A DNA stretch of 64,000 bases from Rhizobium jaguaris (GCF_003627755.1 NZ_CP032695.1:1116001-1180000), one strand, 5' to 3'. Shown: positions 53,218-62,994, numbered from the stretch's first letter. The notes: a model not told the origin generated them from the sequence alone. A program made the numbers and translations.

Positions 53218-53355
53218 TTAGCGACCGTATACTGCTCGCTTGATATCGCCGCGGGCGAGACCGATGTCCTTCAGCGCGGAGTCGCTGAGCTGTGCGAGTT
53301 CGCGATAGGCCTTGCGAAGTTCAAAAAACTCAATGATCCTGTTGTTCGTTTTCAT
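53218..53355 (-). CDS. DUF1127 small protein (45 residues)
   Basis: On the minus strand ATG 53355, with a GAGG ribosome site 6 bp upstream, encodes MKTNNRIIEFFELRKAY, then RELAQLSDSALKDIGLARGDI and KRAVYGR. The block ELAQLSDSALKDIGLARGDI is the DUF1127 signature found in dozens of rhizobial miniproteins. Some 40-50 residue DUF1127 proteins in Agrobacterium are RNA-associated and affect phosphate or carbon physiology; the function of this one is unknown. The terminator at 53122-53150 lies 68 bp after its stop, which supports a monocistronic message. Confidence 0.85.
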   Translation of the reverse strand: MKTNNRIIEFFELRKAYRELAQLSDSALKDIGLARGDIKRAVYGR

Positions 53356-53794
53356 TGCATACCTCGTTAATTTGTTGCCTAATTATGTAGCAGAGTGGTT
53401 GCGAATTGAGCAGCGCAAACGTTGCATGGCTGGAATACGCTGCATGAAGATCTCCTCGTGATATTGATCAATGAGATGCATGTGCGAGTGACGACTGCGG
53501 ATTCCGGCGGACAGGAGAAGGTGGGAAATTCCGGTATGATCCCGCGTCGCGGTTGACGAATGGAAGCTTTGAAATTCCGCTGGCCCGCGGAGCGATGTCC
53601 TTTAGGGGGACGACAGCTGAGGATAATGCCGCCACCGATATCGGCGACAGTGCGCCAACCGGCGCTATGGAAGCTGCAGAGATCCCAGGCGCCGTTGGCA
53701 CCACCGAGCGGGAATACGAAGCGTTCGGCGCTCTTGGAAAAGGCTACGCGATGATCTACATTCTTTCCAAGAATTATCTACATGGAGATGGCTC
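53356..53794. other. Intergenic region between DUF1127 gene and vapBC
   Basis: No gene was accepted in these 439 bases. A plus-strand frame at 53553-53834 has low-complexity Ala/Gly-rich sequence and no ribosome site and overlaps vapB out of frame. GGAGATGG before 53795 is the vapB ribosome site. Confidence 0.5.
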
Positions 53795-54040
53795 ATGCCC
53801 ATCAATGTCAACAATCCGGAGGCCGACGCGTTGACGCGCAAGTTTGCCGAAATGGCTGGCGTCGGCATCACCGACGCCATCGTCATAGCTATGCGCGAGG
53901 CGATCGAGCGTCGCACTCGCGCGGAGACGCCGTTGCAGACTGCCGCACGCTTGCGAAAAAAGCATGGGGTCGCGATGAACGACGATGCCCGCAAGCCTCT
54001 TCCCCGTGAAGCCTTCGATGACATGTGGGATGATGCGTGA
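53795..54040 (+). CDS. vapB: VapB-type antitoxin
   Basis: This 81-residue protein starts behind GGAGATGG. The N-terminal MPINVNNPEADALTRKFAEMAGVGITDAIVIAMREAIERR is the Rv0623/PSK-operon type antitoxin DNA-binding domain. The C-terminus (KPLPREAFDDMWDD) is the acidic toxin-binding tail. The stop overlaps the toxin start (TGATG), the standard VapBC arrangement. It neutralises the PIN toxin and represses its own promoter. Confidence 0.88.
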   Translation: MPINVNNPEADALTRKFAEMAGVGITDAIVIAMREAIERRTRAETPLQTAARLRKKHGVAMNDDARKPLPREAFDDMWDDA

Positions 54041-54444
54041 TGTTCGTCGATGCCTGCGCAATCATCGCGCTTCTCTCTGATGAGCCGGAGGCGGCACGCG
54101 TCTCCGACGCCATTTCTTCGGCCAGACATCCGTTTACATCTCCCGTCGCCATTCTCGAAACCGTCCTCGGCCTTGCACGGCCCGACAAGTTCAATCTTCC
54201 AGTGCCTGCAGTCGAAACAATTGTGGTGGAATTCCTTGATGTGCGGGAAATCGAGGTTCGCGATCTTCCCCCGGCCTCCGAGACGACGCGGCTCGCCCTT
54301 GTCGCCGCGCACCGTTATCGCAGCGGCCGCCATGGCCTGAACCTCGGCGATTGCCTGCATTATGCCTGCGCCAAATTCCATGGCGTGCCGATCCTCGCCA
54401 CGGCGGACGAGTTTAGGTCGACCGATCTCGAAACCGTTTCCTGA
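54040..54444 (+). CDS. vapC: VapC-type PIN-domain toxin ribonuclease
   Basis: This 134-residue PIN protein starts at ATG 54040 (a GTG one codon upstream is less likely). Acidic Mg2+ ligands are visible at the start (MFVDACAIIALLSDEPEA, Asp4), in the middle (TSPVAILETVLGLA, Glu) and near the end (GLNLGDCLHYACAKFHGVPILATADEF, two Asp). VapC toxins cut specific RNAs, often initiator tRNA. All expected catalytic residues seem present, so the toxin should be active if expressed without VapB. Confidence 0.9.
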   Translation: MFVDACAIIALLSDEPEAARVSDAISSARHPFTSPVAILETVLGLARPDKFNLPVPAVETIVVEFLDVREIEVRDLPPASETTRLALVAAHRYRSGRHGLNLGDCLHYACAKFHGVPILATADEFRSTDLETVS

Positions 54445-54667
54445 ACCCGCTGAAGCGGTAACGCCGAGATCGGCCCGTCGCAACACTGTCCGGCCATCGG
54501 TCCTGGCGCAGCGCGGCGTTCGGCAACGGCCTCGCCGTGCTCCGCGTCCGTTCGCCCGCCGGTGCCTTCACCCAGTTGCGCGCCGCCCTTTGAACCGCCG
54601 TGACGGGGTTGCGATCGGCGCCACCTCCTGGAGGTTTAAACATGAGCAGCAAGGAACGTGCCGCGTC

Positions 54668-55660
54668 TCAATTGGACACAGCTTCGCAAAGGGGAATGGG
54701 GCGCGGCGGCGGCGCTGGATGATCTTGCTTGTACTGGGCGATGATTGGCTCGAGCTTCTCTTTCGGCCAGAACTGCGGCGAGCCGATCTCGCTGAGGCAT
54801 GAGGCATTCCAGTAAGAACCGCTTTTGGCCGGCGATTGGCCTGATGCGACCGCACGCGCAATGGCACTGATGTCACGGGCCTCCGGATAGATATAGAGGG
54901 TCGTCGGGTTATCTTTGACCATCGACAACACTTGCACGGTATCCTCCGGTGACCAGCTGGTGCAGCCGTCGCTGCGGCCGCCCGCATAGGTGACCAGTTT
55001 GCCGAATGGGACGTAGCCCTCGCGATTGGCGTAGGGGCTTTCCGGTTTTTTCTGCATGCATATGCCCGAGACGAGCGCCGCGGCATGTCCACCGATGGCG
55101 CGCTGCCTGGCGTTCGCAGTCTCGCCGATGCCGTCGAACTGAACGAACGATCGGGTCAGAACTGCGTCCCGATTGGTAGAAGCACGATAATAGCCTTTAA
55201 AGGATGTCTTGATCTCATTCGTAAGGTACTCGCCACCGGCCGTCAGATTGGAATCCATTGCGTTGCCGAAGTTTTTTGCACACTCCCGCCCGTTGGAAAA
55301 GTTGACGACCCCTTGCAGATTGCGGCCACCGCCATGCCCTGCCGATATCACGTGGAAAGACTGGGACGCCTCGCAGATCATGTAGAACCGGCCACCTGCA
55401 GTTCCGTTAGGACGCGTGGCGTCCATCGCAAAATAGCATGCGTTTCTCACACGTCCCTCTGCGACCTTCTCCAGGTAGAGTGCCCGAGCCCGCTCCAGCA
55501 CGACTGGAGCAATCTGCCCATTTCCTTCTCCAACATATCCCGCCAGCCAGACTGGAATGGCCGACGCATTGCTCAAGGCAAATGCCGGGCCCGCACCGCA
55601 AAGTGCTGCCGCCACTGCGGCGAAGCCGAGGCACTTGAAAATGCTAAATCTTGGGCGCAT
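54668..55660 (-). CDS. Exported L,D-transpeptidase-like (YkuD_2 type) protein
   Basis: This 330-residue protein has a signal peptide (MRPRFSIFKCLGFAAVAAALCGAGPAFA). The body resembles the murein L,D-transpeptidase catalytic domain family: RFYMICEASQSFHVISAGHGGGRN, GGEYLTNEIKTSFKGYYRA, AIGGHAAA and the active-site block GGRSDGCTSWSPED with Cys233 as nucleophile and His192 nearby. In classical enzymes the block is SHGCxR/V; here Asp replaces the His (SDGC), so activity should be tested. It would act on peptidoglycan in the periplasm. The gene stands alone. Confidence 0.7.
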   Translation of the reverse strand: MRPRFSIFKCLGFAAVAAALCGAGPAFALSNASAIPVWLAGYVGEGNGQIAPVVLERARALYLEKVAEGRVRNACYFAMDATRPNGTAGGRFYMICEASQSFHVISAGHGGGRNLQGVVNFSNGRECAKNFGNAMDSNLTAGGEYLTNEIKTSFKGYYRASTNRDAVLTRSFVQFDGIGETANARQRAIGGHAAALVSGICMQKKPESPYANREGYVPFGKLVTYAGGRSDGCTSWSPEDTVQVLSMVKDNPTTLYIYPEARDISAIARAVASGQSPAKSGSYWNASCLSEIGSPQFWPKEKLEPIIAQYKQDHPAPPPRPIPLCEAVSN

Positions 55661-56168
55661 GCGGTATCTCCCCGAGCCGCCGAGCCGTTCATCTGCATGA
55701 TGCCGGGCGGGGTGTCGGAATCAAAGTGGGCGAAAAAGTTCTAGTGCATTATCACTGTGCTTGAGCAATCGTTAACACTACATTTCCAATTTTGTCGTTG
55801 CTGCAGTGAGCGAAATGCCAAAGGCATCGGCAACGGAGAAATGCTGTTGGTCTCATCTCGTGCCACTATGCATCCACGACCTAGTCGGCGTGACGGTCAA
55901 TCATGGCGCAGAACAGGAGAGCGGCGATGTCCAGATGGCGCCGGAATTTGCAGCGCGCCGATCCTGATCGAAGGCTACGCCGATGATCGCTCGACGTCCG
56001 GATGCCGTTGCGGCAGGCCAGAAGTCAAATCGGGATTTGTCAAAGGGAAGGACGCCAGCCGTCACGACGAGGTTGGAGGTCGATAACGAATTCGCCGCCT
56101 CAATCTCGATTGGGAGCGCCCCGATGCAATGGGAGTGCGTTGGTACCAGAGATTCAATCCCGTTGGTC
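55661..56168. other. Intergenic region, possibly containing decayed sequence
   Basis: No intact gene was recognised in these 508 bases. Frames on both strands give short Arg-rich or low-information translations and no ribosome sites; a decayed transposase was considered but not established. Confidence 0.4.
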
Positions 56169-56729
56169 TCAGCGGGTGGAGAGGGGCAGTGGCGGCGGTG
56201 GGGTGGTCGAGCCGGCGGCAAGTGAACGCTGCACCATGACGGTGTCGGCCCAACGGCCGTAACGATAGGCAACTCCCGGCAACAGGCCGACACGGGCAAA
56301 ACCGAACCGTTCATGCAGGGCGAGCGAAGCAGCGTTATCGGCGTCGATATAGCCGATCATCTGCCGAAAGCCGGCGGCGGCACAGGTGTCGATCAACGCC
56401 CGCATGAGGAGGCTCCCGACACCCTGGCCGACATGGTCATGATGCACATAGATCGAATGCTTGACGGTGTAGCGATAGGCCGGGCGTTTGCGGAACAGAA
56501 CCACATAGGCATAGCCCACCACTTTTTCGCCTTCGATCGCGACCACATGCGGAAACCGGCGGCTCTTCAAATTTTTGCGCCGTTCCCGCAGATCATCCGG
56601 TTGCGGCGTGTCGTTATCGTCCACCCCGTCCTCGACGCCGCGGCGAATGTGGCGGCGATAGATGGCAAGCATAGCATCGACGTCCGTCTCGCGAGACGGA
56701 CGAATGAAGATCGTTTTGTTCTGCTCCAT
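56169..56729 (-). CDS. GNAT family N-acetyltransferase (phosphinothricin acetyltransferase-like)
   Basis: This is a 186-residue protein from ATG 56729; the frame is open further upstream but would enter the intergenic region before the decarboxylase end. GNAT motifs include IRPSRETDVDAMLAIYRRHI at the start, VVAIEGEKVVGYAYVV, the acetyl-CoA loop VHHDHVGQGVGSLLMRALID (R/Q-x-x-G-x-G type) and GYIDADNAASLALHERFGFARVG. The spacing is that of Pat/Bar-like acetyltransferases, which acetylate small amino-acid-like amines. It lies 22 bp behind the basic amino acid decarboxylase on the same strand, so acetylation of the resulting polyamine or diamine is a possible role. Confidence 0.85.
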   Translation of the reverse strand: MEQNKTIFIRPSRETDVDAMLAIYRRHIRRGVEDGVDDNDTPQPDDLRERRKNLKSRRFPHVVAIEGEKVVGYAYVVLFRKRPAYRYTVKHSIYVHHDHVGQGVGSLLMRALIDTCAAAGFRQMIGYIDADNAASLALHERFGFARVGLLPGVAYRYGRWADTVMVQRSLAAGSTTPPPPLPLSTR

Positions 56730-56751
56730 GATCGAACCTGAACTTCTCAGC

Positions 56752-59109
56752 CTATTCCGCAACGACGTAGGTATAAAGCCGGATGCGGCCGGATGCATCG
56801 ATCTCGCGATAGATCCCCTGAATCTCCACCTCAAAGCCGGGGAAGGTGTTGAAGCAGGTTTCAAACATCTTGAGATAGTCGATCATGGGCTTAGCCCTTT
56901 CGCTCAGGCGCTCGCCTGGCACGATAGTCGCAATACCGGGAGGATAAACTACAAACGGCGTGGTTGCGATGCGGCCGGCAATGGCGTCGATCGGCAGATA
57001 GTCGACATCGTTGCGAACCAGGCAGCGCGCGGCATCATGGGGCGACATGGCCATCGGGGGTAAGTGGTCAGCAGAAAACTGTTTTGTCTGAAGCGCGCTG
57101 ACATCGGCCTGGCGGAAGAAGTTGTGCATTTCCGCGCACAGATCGCGCAGGCGTACTCCGCCATAGCGGCCCGGACGGCGTCGATAGAATTCCGGGATCG
57201 CCTCCTCCAGCAGAGCATTGTCGTCATGGAGTTTTTTGAAGGCGACGAGGCCGCTGATCAGGGTACCGGCTTTGCTGGCCTCTACACCAGGCGTGAGCAA
57301 GAAGAGCAGCGAATTGAGGTCGTTCTTCTCCGCGACTATGCGGTTTTCCCGCAGATATTGCGCGACTATGGGCGCCGGTATGCCGTGCTCGGTGTATTTT
57401 CCGCTTTTCCGGTCGAAGCCGGGGGTGAGCAGGGTGAGCTTGTTCGGATCGGTCATGGCGAAGCCCTGCTCCATCCCTGAAAAGCCATGCCATGTAGCGT
57501 CCGGCGTCAGGTGCCAGAAGGCGGGATTGGTGGCGAGCTGGTCGGTAGAGACACTTTCCCAAAGCACCTCATGCACCGCGCCGGGGCTCGACACATCCGG
57601 GATTGCCACCCGGTCTGGCACGAAGGGCTCGAAGAACCAGCGGCGCTCGGGGCGATGCTCCTTTTCCTCGAATTCGCGGCGCACCGCACGGATCTTCTTA
57701 CGCAGCTCGATACCGAGACGGATCGTATCGTCCCACAGCACTTCGCCCGAGCGGCCCTTCATCATCTGCGCGCCCACGTCAAGCGAGGCAAACAGCGGGT
57801 AGAAGGGTGAGGTCGACGCGTGCTGCATGAAGCTTTCGTTGAACCGCCGGTGCTCCACACGGCGCTTCTGGCCGGTGATATGCCGGTCCTTCATGTGGAT
57901 CTGCGAGGCCTGCGAGAAGCTTGCAAGCTGCTTATGGGTGGATTGAGTGGCGACGATGCCTGGCGCATCCGGGCCGAGATCGGCAAGACCCATGGCAAAA
58001 CGTCCGGCATAGAGCGGATGAAACTTCATGAAGCCGGCCCAGGCCTCGTCGAAGAGGATGTAATCGCACAAATGTCCGATACGCTTGAGGATCATCTCGG
58101 CATTGTGAATGGTGCCGTCGTAGGTGCACTGCTCCACCACCGCGACGCGGAATGGACGAGGCTTTTTGTAGGCCTCGGGGTCTTTCACCAGCGGATGGGT
58201 GCGGATGCGCTCTCTGAGCGCCTCTTCGTCCATAGCCGCAAAATCGATGGGACCGATCAAGCCATGGAGGTTGCGTATAGTCGGCAGGTAAACCGGAATG
58301 CCGCCGGAAATCATCAACGCGCCGTGATGAGCGGCCTTATGATTGTTACGGTCGAACAGCACGAGATCGCCATCGGTGACGAGGGCGGAGAGGGCGACCT
58401 TATTGGAGGTGGAGGTGCCGTTCAGCACGAAATAGGTCTTCTCGGCGCCGAAAATTTTGGCGGCTTCCTTCTGTGCGGCCAGCGCCGGTCCTTCGTGGGT
58501 CAGAAGGTCGCCGAGGTCGAGCACGGAATTGTCGAGATCGTCGCGAAACACCGCTTCGCCGAGATGCTCCATGAATACTCGACCGATAGGGCTGCGGCTG
58601 TAGAAGATGCCGCCATTGTGCCCAGGGCAGGTCCAAAGGTGGTTGCCTTCTTCGGCATAATCGACCAGCGCACCGAAGAACGGCGTCTTCAACGTCTCGG
58701 CATATTGCTTGAGCCGGCTGATGAGGCTCTTGGCGATGAAGGCGGGCGTTTCTTCCGACAGGAAGACATAGCCGTCGATGAAATCGAGCACCTCCACCGG
58801 CACATCCTCGAAGCGCTTACGGCGGATCAGCAGGATGATCGGGAATTCGAGACCGCGCCGACGCATCAGATTGATGAGGGAAGCCGTTTTGCCCTCGAGC
58901 CCCTTTTTGCCCCAGTCGACGAGCATGCAGCCGATGGCGGCGTCTGTCTGCACGGCTATCTCTGCATCTTCGAGATTGCGCGCCCGCACTACCTCAAAGC
59001 CCGAGCGCTCGATCTCCTCGACGATCTGGTTGTAGCGGGCGCCCTCCAGGTCGTCGCTGTCGAAAGCCGGCGTTGCGAACAGAAAGTTGAAACGTCTGAA
59101 ATAATCCAT
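56752..59109 (-). CDS. Orn/Lys/Arg decarboxylase (fold type I, biodegradative class)
   Basis: This is a 785-residue protein from ATG 59109, with AGGAG 9 bp upstream; 41 additional upstream codons are open but unlike the family. Residues 1-135 are the N-terminal flavodoxin-like wing domain. TCPGHNGG (160-167) and GTSTSNK start the PLP domain; His257 stacks on PLP, Asp354 pairs with its ring nitrogen (FDEAWAGF) and Lys393 (STHKQL) forms the Schiff base. The C-terminal domain includes PFVVYPPGIATIVPGE. It decarboxylates ornithine, lysine or arginine to putrescine, cadaverine or agmatine; sequence reading does not decide which. It lies upstream of the GNAT gene. Confidence 0.9.
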   Translation of the reverse strand: MDYFRRFNFLFATPAFDSDDLEGARYNQIVEEIERSGFEVVRARNLEDAEIAVQTDAAIGCMLVDWGKKGLEGKTASLINLMRRRGLEFPIILLIRRKRFEDVPVEVLDFIDGYVFLSEETPAFIAKSLISRLKQYAETLKTPFFGALVDYAEEGNHLWTCPGHNGGIFYSRSPIGRVFMEHLGEAVFRDDLDNSVLDLGDLLTHEGPALAAQKEAAKIFGAEKTYFVLNGTSTSNKVALSALVTDGDLVLFDRNNHKAAHHGALMISGGIPVYLPTIRNLHGLIGPIDFAAMDEEALRERIRTHPLVKDPEAYKKPRPFRVAVVEQCTYDGTIHNAEMILKRIGHLCDYILFDEAWAGFMKFHPLYAGRFAMGLADLGPDAPGIVATQSTHKQLASFSQASQIHMKDRHITGQKRRVEHRRFNESFMQHASTSPFYPLFASLDVGAQMMKGRSGEVLWDDTIRLGIELRKKIRAVRREFEEKEHRPERRWFFEPFVPDRVAIPDVSSPGAVHEVLWESVSTDQLATNPAFWHLTPDATWHGFSGMEQGFAMTDPNKLTLLTPGFDRKSGKYTEHGIPAPIVAQYLRENRIVAEKNDLNSLLFLLTPGVEASKAGTLISGLVAFKKLHDDNALLEEAIPEFYRRRPGRYGGVRLRDLCAEMHNFFRQADVSALQTKQFSADHLPPMAMSPHDAARCLVRNDVDYLPIDAIAGRIATTPFVVYPPGIATIVPGERLSERAKPMIDYLKMFETCFNTFPGFEVEIQGIYREIDASGRIRLYTYVVAE

Positions 59110-59449
59110 GGGTACCCGCTCCTGACCTGGCACGAGGTGTCGACGCGTTTCATGACATGGATGTGACAGAGTACCGGATGTTCGAAACACCCGCACAGCA
59201 TTCGTCTCGTCTGCTCCTGGATTTCTCGGCATAAATCAATCGTCGGCAACTATCCGATGCGGTCGTCACTCTTTGCCTGACTGGAACGGTCCTGTTACCA
59301 AAGTCCTGAGCCCAGATCACATTCGGGTTGGGTGCGGTGCCGTCCGCGGTAACGCCACCGCGGGCATGCCGGGAGCCAGAAATTGACCCTCATCAATGCC
59401 CGCTGCGCTGCGCGTGCAATTGTTCCTCATCCTCCCAGGGAGCAGGACC
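59110..59449. other. Divergent intergenic region
   Basis: These 340 bases separate the minus-strand decarboxylase from the plus-strand Mg2+ ATPase. Neither a convincing M-box nor another riboswitch was found. CAGGGAGCAGG before 59450 is the ATPase ribosome site. Confidence 0.45.
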
Positions 59450-62044
59450 ATGGACAATCCAGCCAAGAATGTCGCGCTAGAGCATCGTGTCGCAGATTTC
59501 CCCACTCCTTACTGGGCAAAATCCATCGCGGTGCTGTTTACCGAATATAAATCGCAGTCGTCTGGCCTGTCCACGGCGGAAGCGACGGGCCGGTTGCAAA
59601 TCTACGGTTCGAACACACTCAGGGTCGGCGGTCGAGCGAATGTGTTGCGCCTCCTGCTGAAGCAGTTTCTCAGCCCGCTGGTCTTAATTCTCATTTTCGC
59701 GGCTATCGTCGCTGCAGGCGTTGGCGAAATACATGACGCCGTGATCATCGGCTGTATCGTCGGCGCAAGCTGCCTGCTGGGATTCTCGCAGGAATTCTCT
59801 GCCTCGCGTGCCATCGAATCGCTTCGACGCGGCATTTCGCTAACCGCTGCCGTCATCCGCGACGGGAAGGAACAGACAATCCCGGCTGATCGGATCGTGC
59901 CCGGTGACATCATCAAACTGTCTGCGGGGAGTCTGGTGCCCGCCGATGCGGTTCTTCTATCCACCCAGGACCTCAATGTGACGGAGGCGGCGCTGACCGG
60001 CGAGACGTTTCCCGTCGCCAAAGCGCCGGGCATATCCAAGCCCGACACGCCGATCGACGGTCGCTTGAACTGTGTCTTCACCGGAACTTCGGTGCGAAGC
60101 GGCATCGCAACCGCGCTTGCGGTCAAGACAGGCAACAACACGGAGTTCGCCGCTATCGCGGGCGCCATCACCCGCGAAATTCCCGAAACGGACTTTGCGC
60201 GCGGTATTCGCCGCTTCGGCTATCTGATGACCAGAATTATGCTGGTCATCGTATTCGTCGTTTTCATCGCTAACCTACTGCTCCACCGTCCGCTTATCGA
60301 CTCACTGCTGTTTTCGCTTGCACTCGCTGTCGGGCTGACGCCCGAGCTGTTGCCCGCCATCATCAGTGTGACGCTGGCGCGCGGCGCCCGTGTCATGGCG
60401 CGGCAGGGTGTCATTATCCGCCGTCTGGAGGCCATGGAAAATCTGGGCAGCATGGATATGCTCTGCACGGACAAGACCGGAACGCTGACGGAGGGGACGA
60501 TCCGCCTCGACAAATGTGTTGACGTGCAGGGTCAGCCTTCCGACCAGGTAAGATTGCTGGCCATCCTCAACGCCGGCCTGCAGGCGGGTCTCAAGAATCC
60601 GCTCGACGATGCCATTCTGGCCGAAAAAAAAGAAACCGTGCTTTCAGCTTATCGGAAGCTGGGTGAGATTCCTTATGATTTCGCCCGAAAGCGGCTTTCG
60701 GTCGTCGTCGCTCAGCAGGATGGCGCCCAACTGATCTGCAAGGGCGCGGTCACTACTCTTTTGGACATTTGCACGACGGCGAAAGCAGGCAGCGTCGCCA
60801 AACCGATCGATGCCCAGTTGCGCGCCGAAATCGACGGACGCTACCAGCGATGGAGCGAGGACGGAATTCGCGTCATAGCGGTGGCGACAGGCTCATTTGA
60901 TCAGCAAAAGACGCCACTCGACAAAAGCGACGAAACCGCCCTTTGCCTGGAAGGCTTCCTCCTGTTTCTTGATCCTCCCAAGGCTGGCGTGAAGGAGGTT
61001 CTTGGGGGGCTACGCAAGCGCGGGATCGGCATCAAGATCATCTCGGGGGACAATCGCTATGTCGTCGCGCATCTGGCGAAGTTGGTCGGTCTGAAAGACG
61101 CGCGCGTGCTGAGTGGCCGCGACATCGCGTCCATGAGCAATGATGCGCTTTTCGCCAAAGCCACGAAGACGGACCTGTTCGCTGAAATCGATCCCAATCA
61201 AAAAGAGCGGATTATCAAGGCCTTGCGCAGGGCTAACCATGTCGTCGGCTATATGGGCGACGGTATCAATGATGCTCCCGCTCTGCATGAAGCCGATGTG
61301 GGCATCTCGGTCGATAGCGCCGTCGATGTTGCGCGGGAAGCGGCCGACGTCATCCTGCTGCGCCGCGACCTCGATGTCCTGATGCGTGGCGTCGACGACG
61401 GACGACGGACGTTTGCAAATACGCTGAAATATATATCGATCGCCACCAGCGCCAATTTCGGCAACATGATCAGCATGGCGATAGCCTCGCTCCTGCTGCC
61501 CTTCCTGCCACTGCTTGCCAAACAGATCCTGCTCAACAATCTTCTGGCGGACATCCCGTCGATGACGATCGCCACCGACAGGGTCGATCCTGCCGAGGTG
61601 CAGCGGCCGAAGCGCTGGAACATCGCCGGCATTCAACGCTTCATGCTGTGTTTCGGGCCGATCAGCTCCCTCTTCGATTTCGTGACCTTCGGTTTCCTTC
61701 TCTTCGCCGGAGTGGGCGTCGATGCGTTCCGGACGGGATGGTTCGTTGAATCGCTGACATCTCAGATCGCAACGATGCTGATCGTCCGCACGGTCTTTTC
61801 GAGTTGGAAGAGCAGGCCGAGCGGCCTGCTTGTCGCAACGACAGCCCCCATCGGTCTCGTCGGCATCAGCCTGCCATATCTGCCCTTCGCGGAGACCTTC
61901 GGTTTCGTGCCTCTGCCTTTCAGCGTGCTGGGCGCTCTGCTCTCCATAACCGTCGCTTTCGCGGTCGCGCTGGAGATGGCAAAGAGCTGGTTCTTCCGGC
62001 ATGAGCGAAAACATTCCTCGTTCCACAGGAAGAAATTGCGATAG
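59450..62044 (+). CDS. mgtA: Magnesium-translocating P-type ATPase (MgtA type)
   Basis: This is an 864-residue P-type ATPase from ATG 59450, of normal MgtA/MgtB length. The actuator loop has LNVTEAALTGETFPV, the phosphorylation site is DKTGTLTEG with Asp341, the nucleotide domain has CLEGFLLFLDPPKAGV, and the hinge is GDGINDAPALHEADVGISVDSAVDVAREAADVILL (603 onwards). The C-terminal membrane part includes ATSANFGNMISMAIASLLLPFLPLL and NNLLADIPSMTIATDRVDP, the Mg2+ transporter signature that separates it from Ca2+ pumps. It brings Mg2+ into the cell, usually induced by Mg2+ limitation or acid. Confidence 0.93.
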   Translation: MDNPAKNVALEHRVADFPTPYWAKSIAVLFTEYKSQSSGLSTAEATGRLQIYGSNTLRVGGRANVLRLLLKQFLSPLVLILIFAAIVAAGVGEIHDAVIIGCIVGASCLLGFSQEFSASRAIESLRRGISLTAAVIRDGKEQTIPADRIVPGDIIKLSAGSLVPADAVLLSTQDLNVTEAALTGETFPVAKAPGISKPDTPIDGRLNCVFTGTSVRSGIATALAVKTGNNTEFAAIAGAITREIPETDFARGIRRFGYLMTRIMLVIVFVVFIANLLLHRPLIDSLLFSLALAVGLTPELLPAIISVTLARGARVMARQGVIIRRLEAMENLGSMDMLCTDKTGTLTEGTIRLDKCVDVQGQPSDQVRLLAILNAGLQAGLKNPLDDAILAEKKETVLSAYRKLGEIPYDFARKRLSVVVAQQDGAQLICKGAVTTLLDICTTAKAGSVAKPIDAQLRAEIDGRYQRWSEDGIRVIAVATGSFDQQKTPLDKSDETALCLEGFLLFLDPPKAGVKEVLGGLRKRGIGIKIISGDNRYVVAHLAKLVGLKDARVLSGRDIASMSNDALFAKATKTDLFAEIDPNQKERIIKALRRANHVVGYMGDGINDAPALHEADVGISVDSAVDVAREAADVILLRRDLDVLMRGVDDGRRTFANTLKYISIATSANFGNMISMAIASLLLPFLPLLAKQILLNNLLADIPSMTIATDRVDPAEVQRPKRWNIAGIQRFMLCFGPISSLFDFVTFGFLLFAGVGVDAFRTGWFVESLTSQIATMLIVRTVFSSWKSRPSGLLVATTAPIGLVGISLPYLPFAETFGFVPLPFSVLGALLSITVAFAVALEMAKSWFFRHERKHSSFHRKKLR

Positions 62045-62179
62045 GTCAAGGCTCTTTCCGGATGGCATGTCATAATGCCGTCGTCGGTTGAAAGCGCGTG
62101 CTCTCATCGACTGGGCTTCGACGCGATACGAGGCACCCAGTCTCGAGCACACCTCTCAATTCCAACAGGAGCTTGAACT

Positions 62180-62764
62180 TTGCCGCGGCACATACTGATC
62201 ATAGAAGCGCATCCGGACGGTCATGATCGCCATCTGTGTGGCGCGCTTGCGGATGCATACGCGACAGGTGCGACAAATGCAGGCTTTACGCTGCGCAGGC
62301 TGGATATCGCCAAGCTGGATTTCCCGTTGCTTCGCTCGCGCGAAGAGTTTGAAAACGGTATGGTTCCCGAAGCACTTGCCGCTGCGGCCGAAGCTATCCA
62401 ATGGGCCGAACATATCGTTGTCATCTTTCCGCTTTGGCTCGGCACCATGCCGGCAATGCTGAAGGCCTTCCTGGAGCAGGTATTTCGGCCAGGCGTCGCT
62501 TTTCAATATCGCGACCGCGGTTTTGCGAAGAGGCTGCTTGCCGGCTGCTCGGCCCGGCTGATTGTCACGATGGGAATGCCAACACCCGTCTATCGATTTT
62601 GGTTCGGGGGTCATGGGGTCAACGGCCTGAGACGCAGCATCCTGAATTTTGCCGGAGTTCGGCCCGTGCGGCAGACCTTTTTCGGAATGGTCGAGCAGGT
62701 GGACGAGGCGGCGCGAAAGCGTTGGCTTACGAAGGTCGAAGCTCTTGGCCGTCGCGGACTATAG
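62180..62764 (+). CDS. Flavodoxin-fold NAD(P)H-dependent oxidoreductase
   Basis: This 194-residue protein starts at TTG 62180 with CAGGAG upstream. The FMN-binding flavodoxin-like fold of the NQO1/MdaB group is shown by HILIIEAHPDGHDRHLCGALADAY, FPLLRSREEFENGM, IQWAEHIVVIFPLWLGTMPAMLKAFLEQVFRPG and a late VTMGMPTPVYRFWFGGHG. Such enzymes reduce quinones or flavins with two electrons from NAD(P)H, protecting against redox cycling. It follows the Mg2+ ATPase by 135 bp; a common transcript is not clear. Confidence 0.85.
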   Translation: MPRHILIIEAHPDGHDRHLCGALADAYATGATNAGFTLRRLDIAKLDFPLLRSREEFENGMVPEALAAAAEAIQWAEHIVVIFPLWLGTMPAMLKAFLEQVFRPGVAFQYRDRGFAKRLLAGCSARLIVTMGMPTPVYRFWFGGHGVNGLRRSILNFAGVRPVRQTFFGMVEQVDEAARKRWLTKVEALGRRGL

Positions 62765-62994
62765 CTGAGTTAGTCCCCTTGGTTCAGCTCGTCTTCCTGC
62801 ATCGGTGTCGGCAACCCGGAGCACGCAAGTTGCCTTCTGAAGCCTGGATTGCCTGAACAACAAGCGTGATGCGTTCGTCTCGCTTTCTGAGCCTAACTTA
62901 CCGCGGACAGCCGAACCTGACGAAATCATCGCCATGCAGGGCGCCTTCTCAAGAGGTCGCCCTGCTGTTCGCATTTTACAAGATAGCCCGAGCA

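Noticed and set aside
53553..53834. Plus-strand 93-codon frame upstream of vapB
   Set aside because: It is low-complexity, has no ribosome site and overlaps vapB out of frame.
55757..56160. Possible decayed transposase between the L,D-transpeptidase and GNAT genes
   Set aside because: Fragments on both strands looked vaguely transposase-like, but no DDE motif, terminal repeats or target duplication could be found.
57820..59166. Plus-strand open frame of 448 codons
   Set aside because: It is antisense to the basic amino acid decarboxylase, whose PLP motifs are intact. The frame is a composition artefact.
59233..59449. M-box Mg2+ riboswitch before mgtA
   Set aside because: The region has GC-rich hairpins but lacks the conserved M-box blocks, so no riboswitch is claimed.
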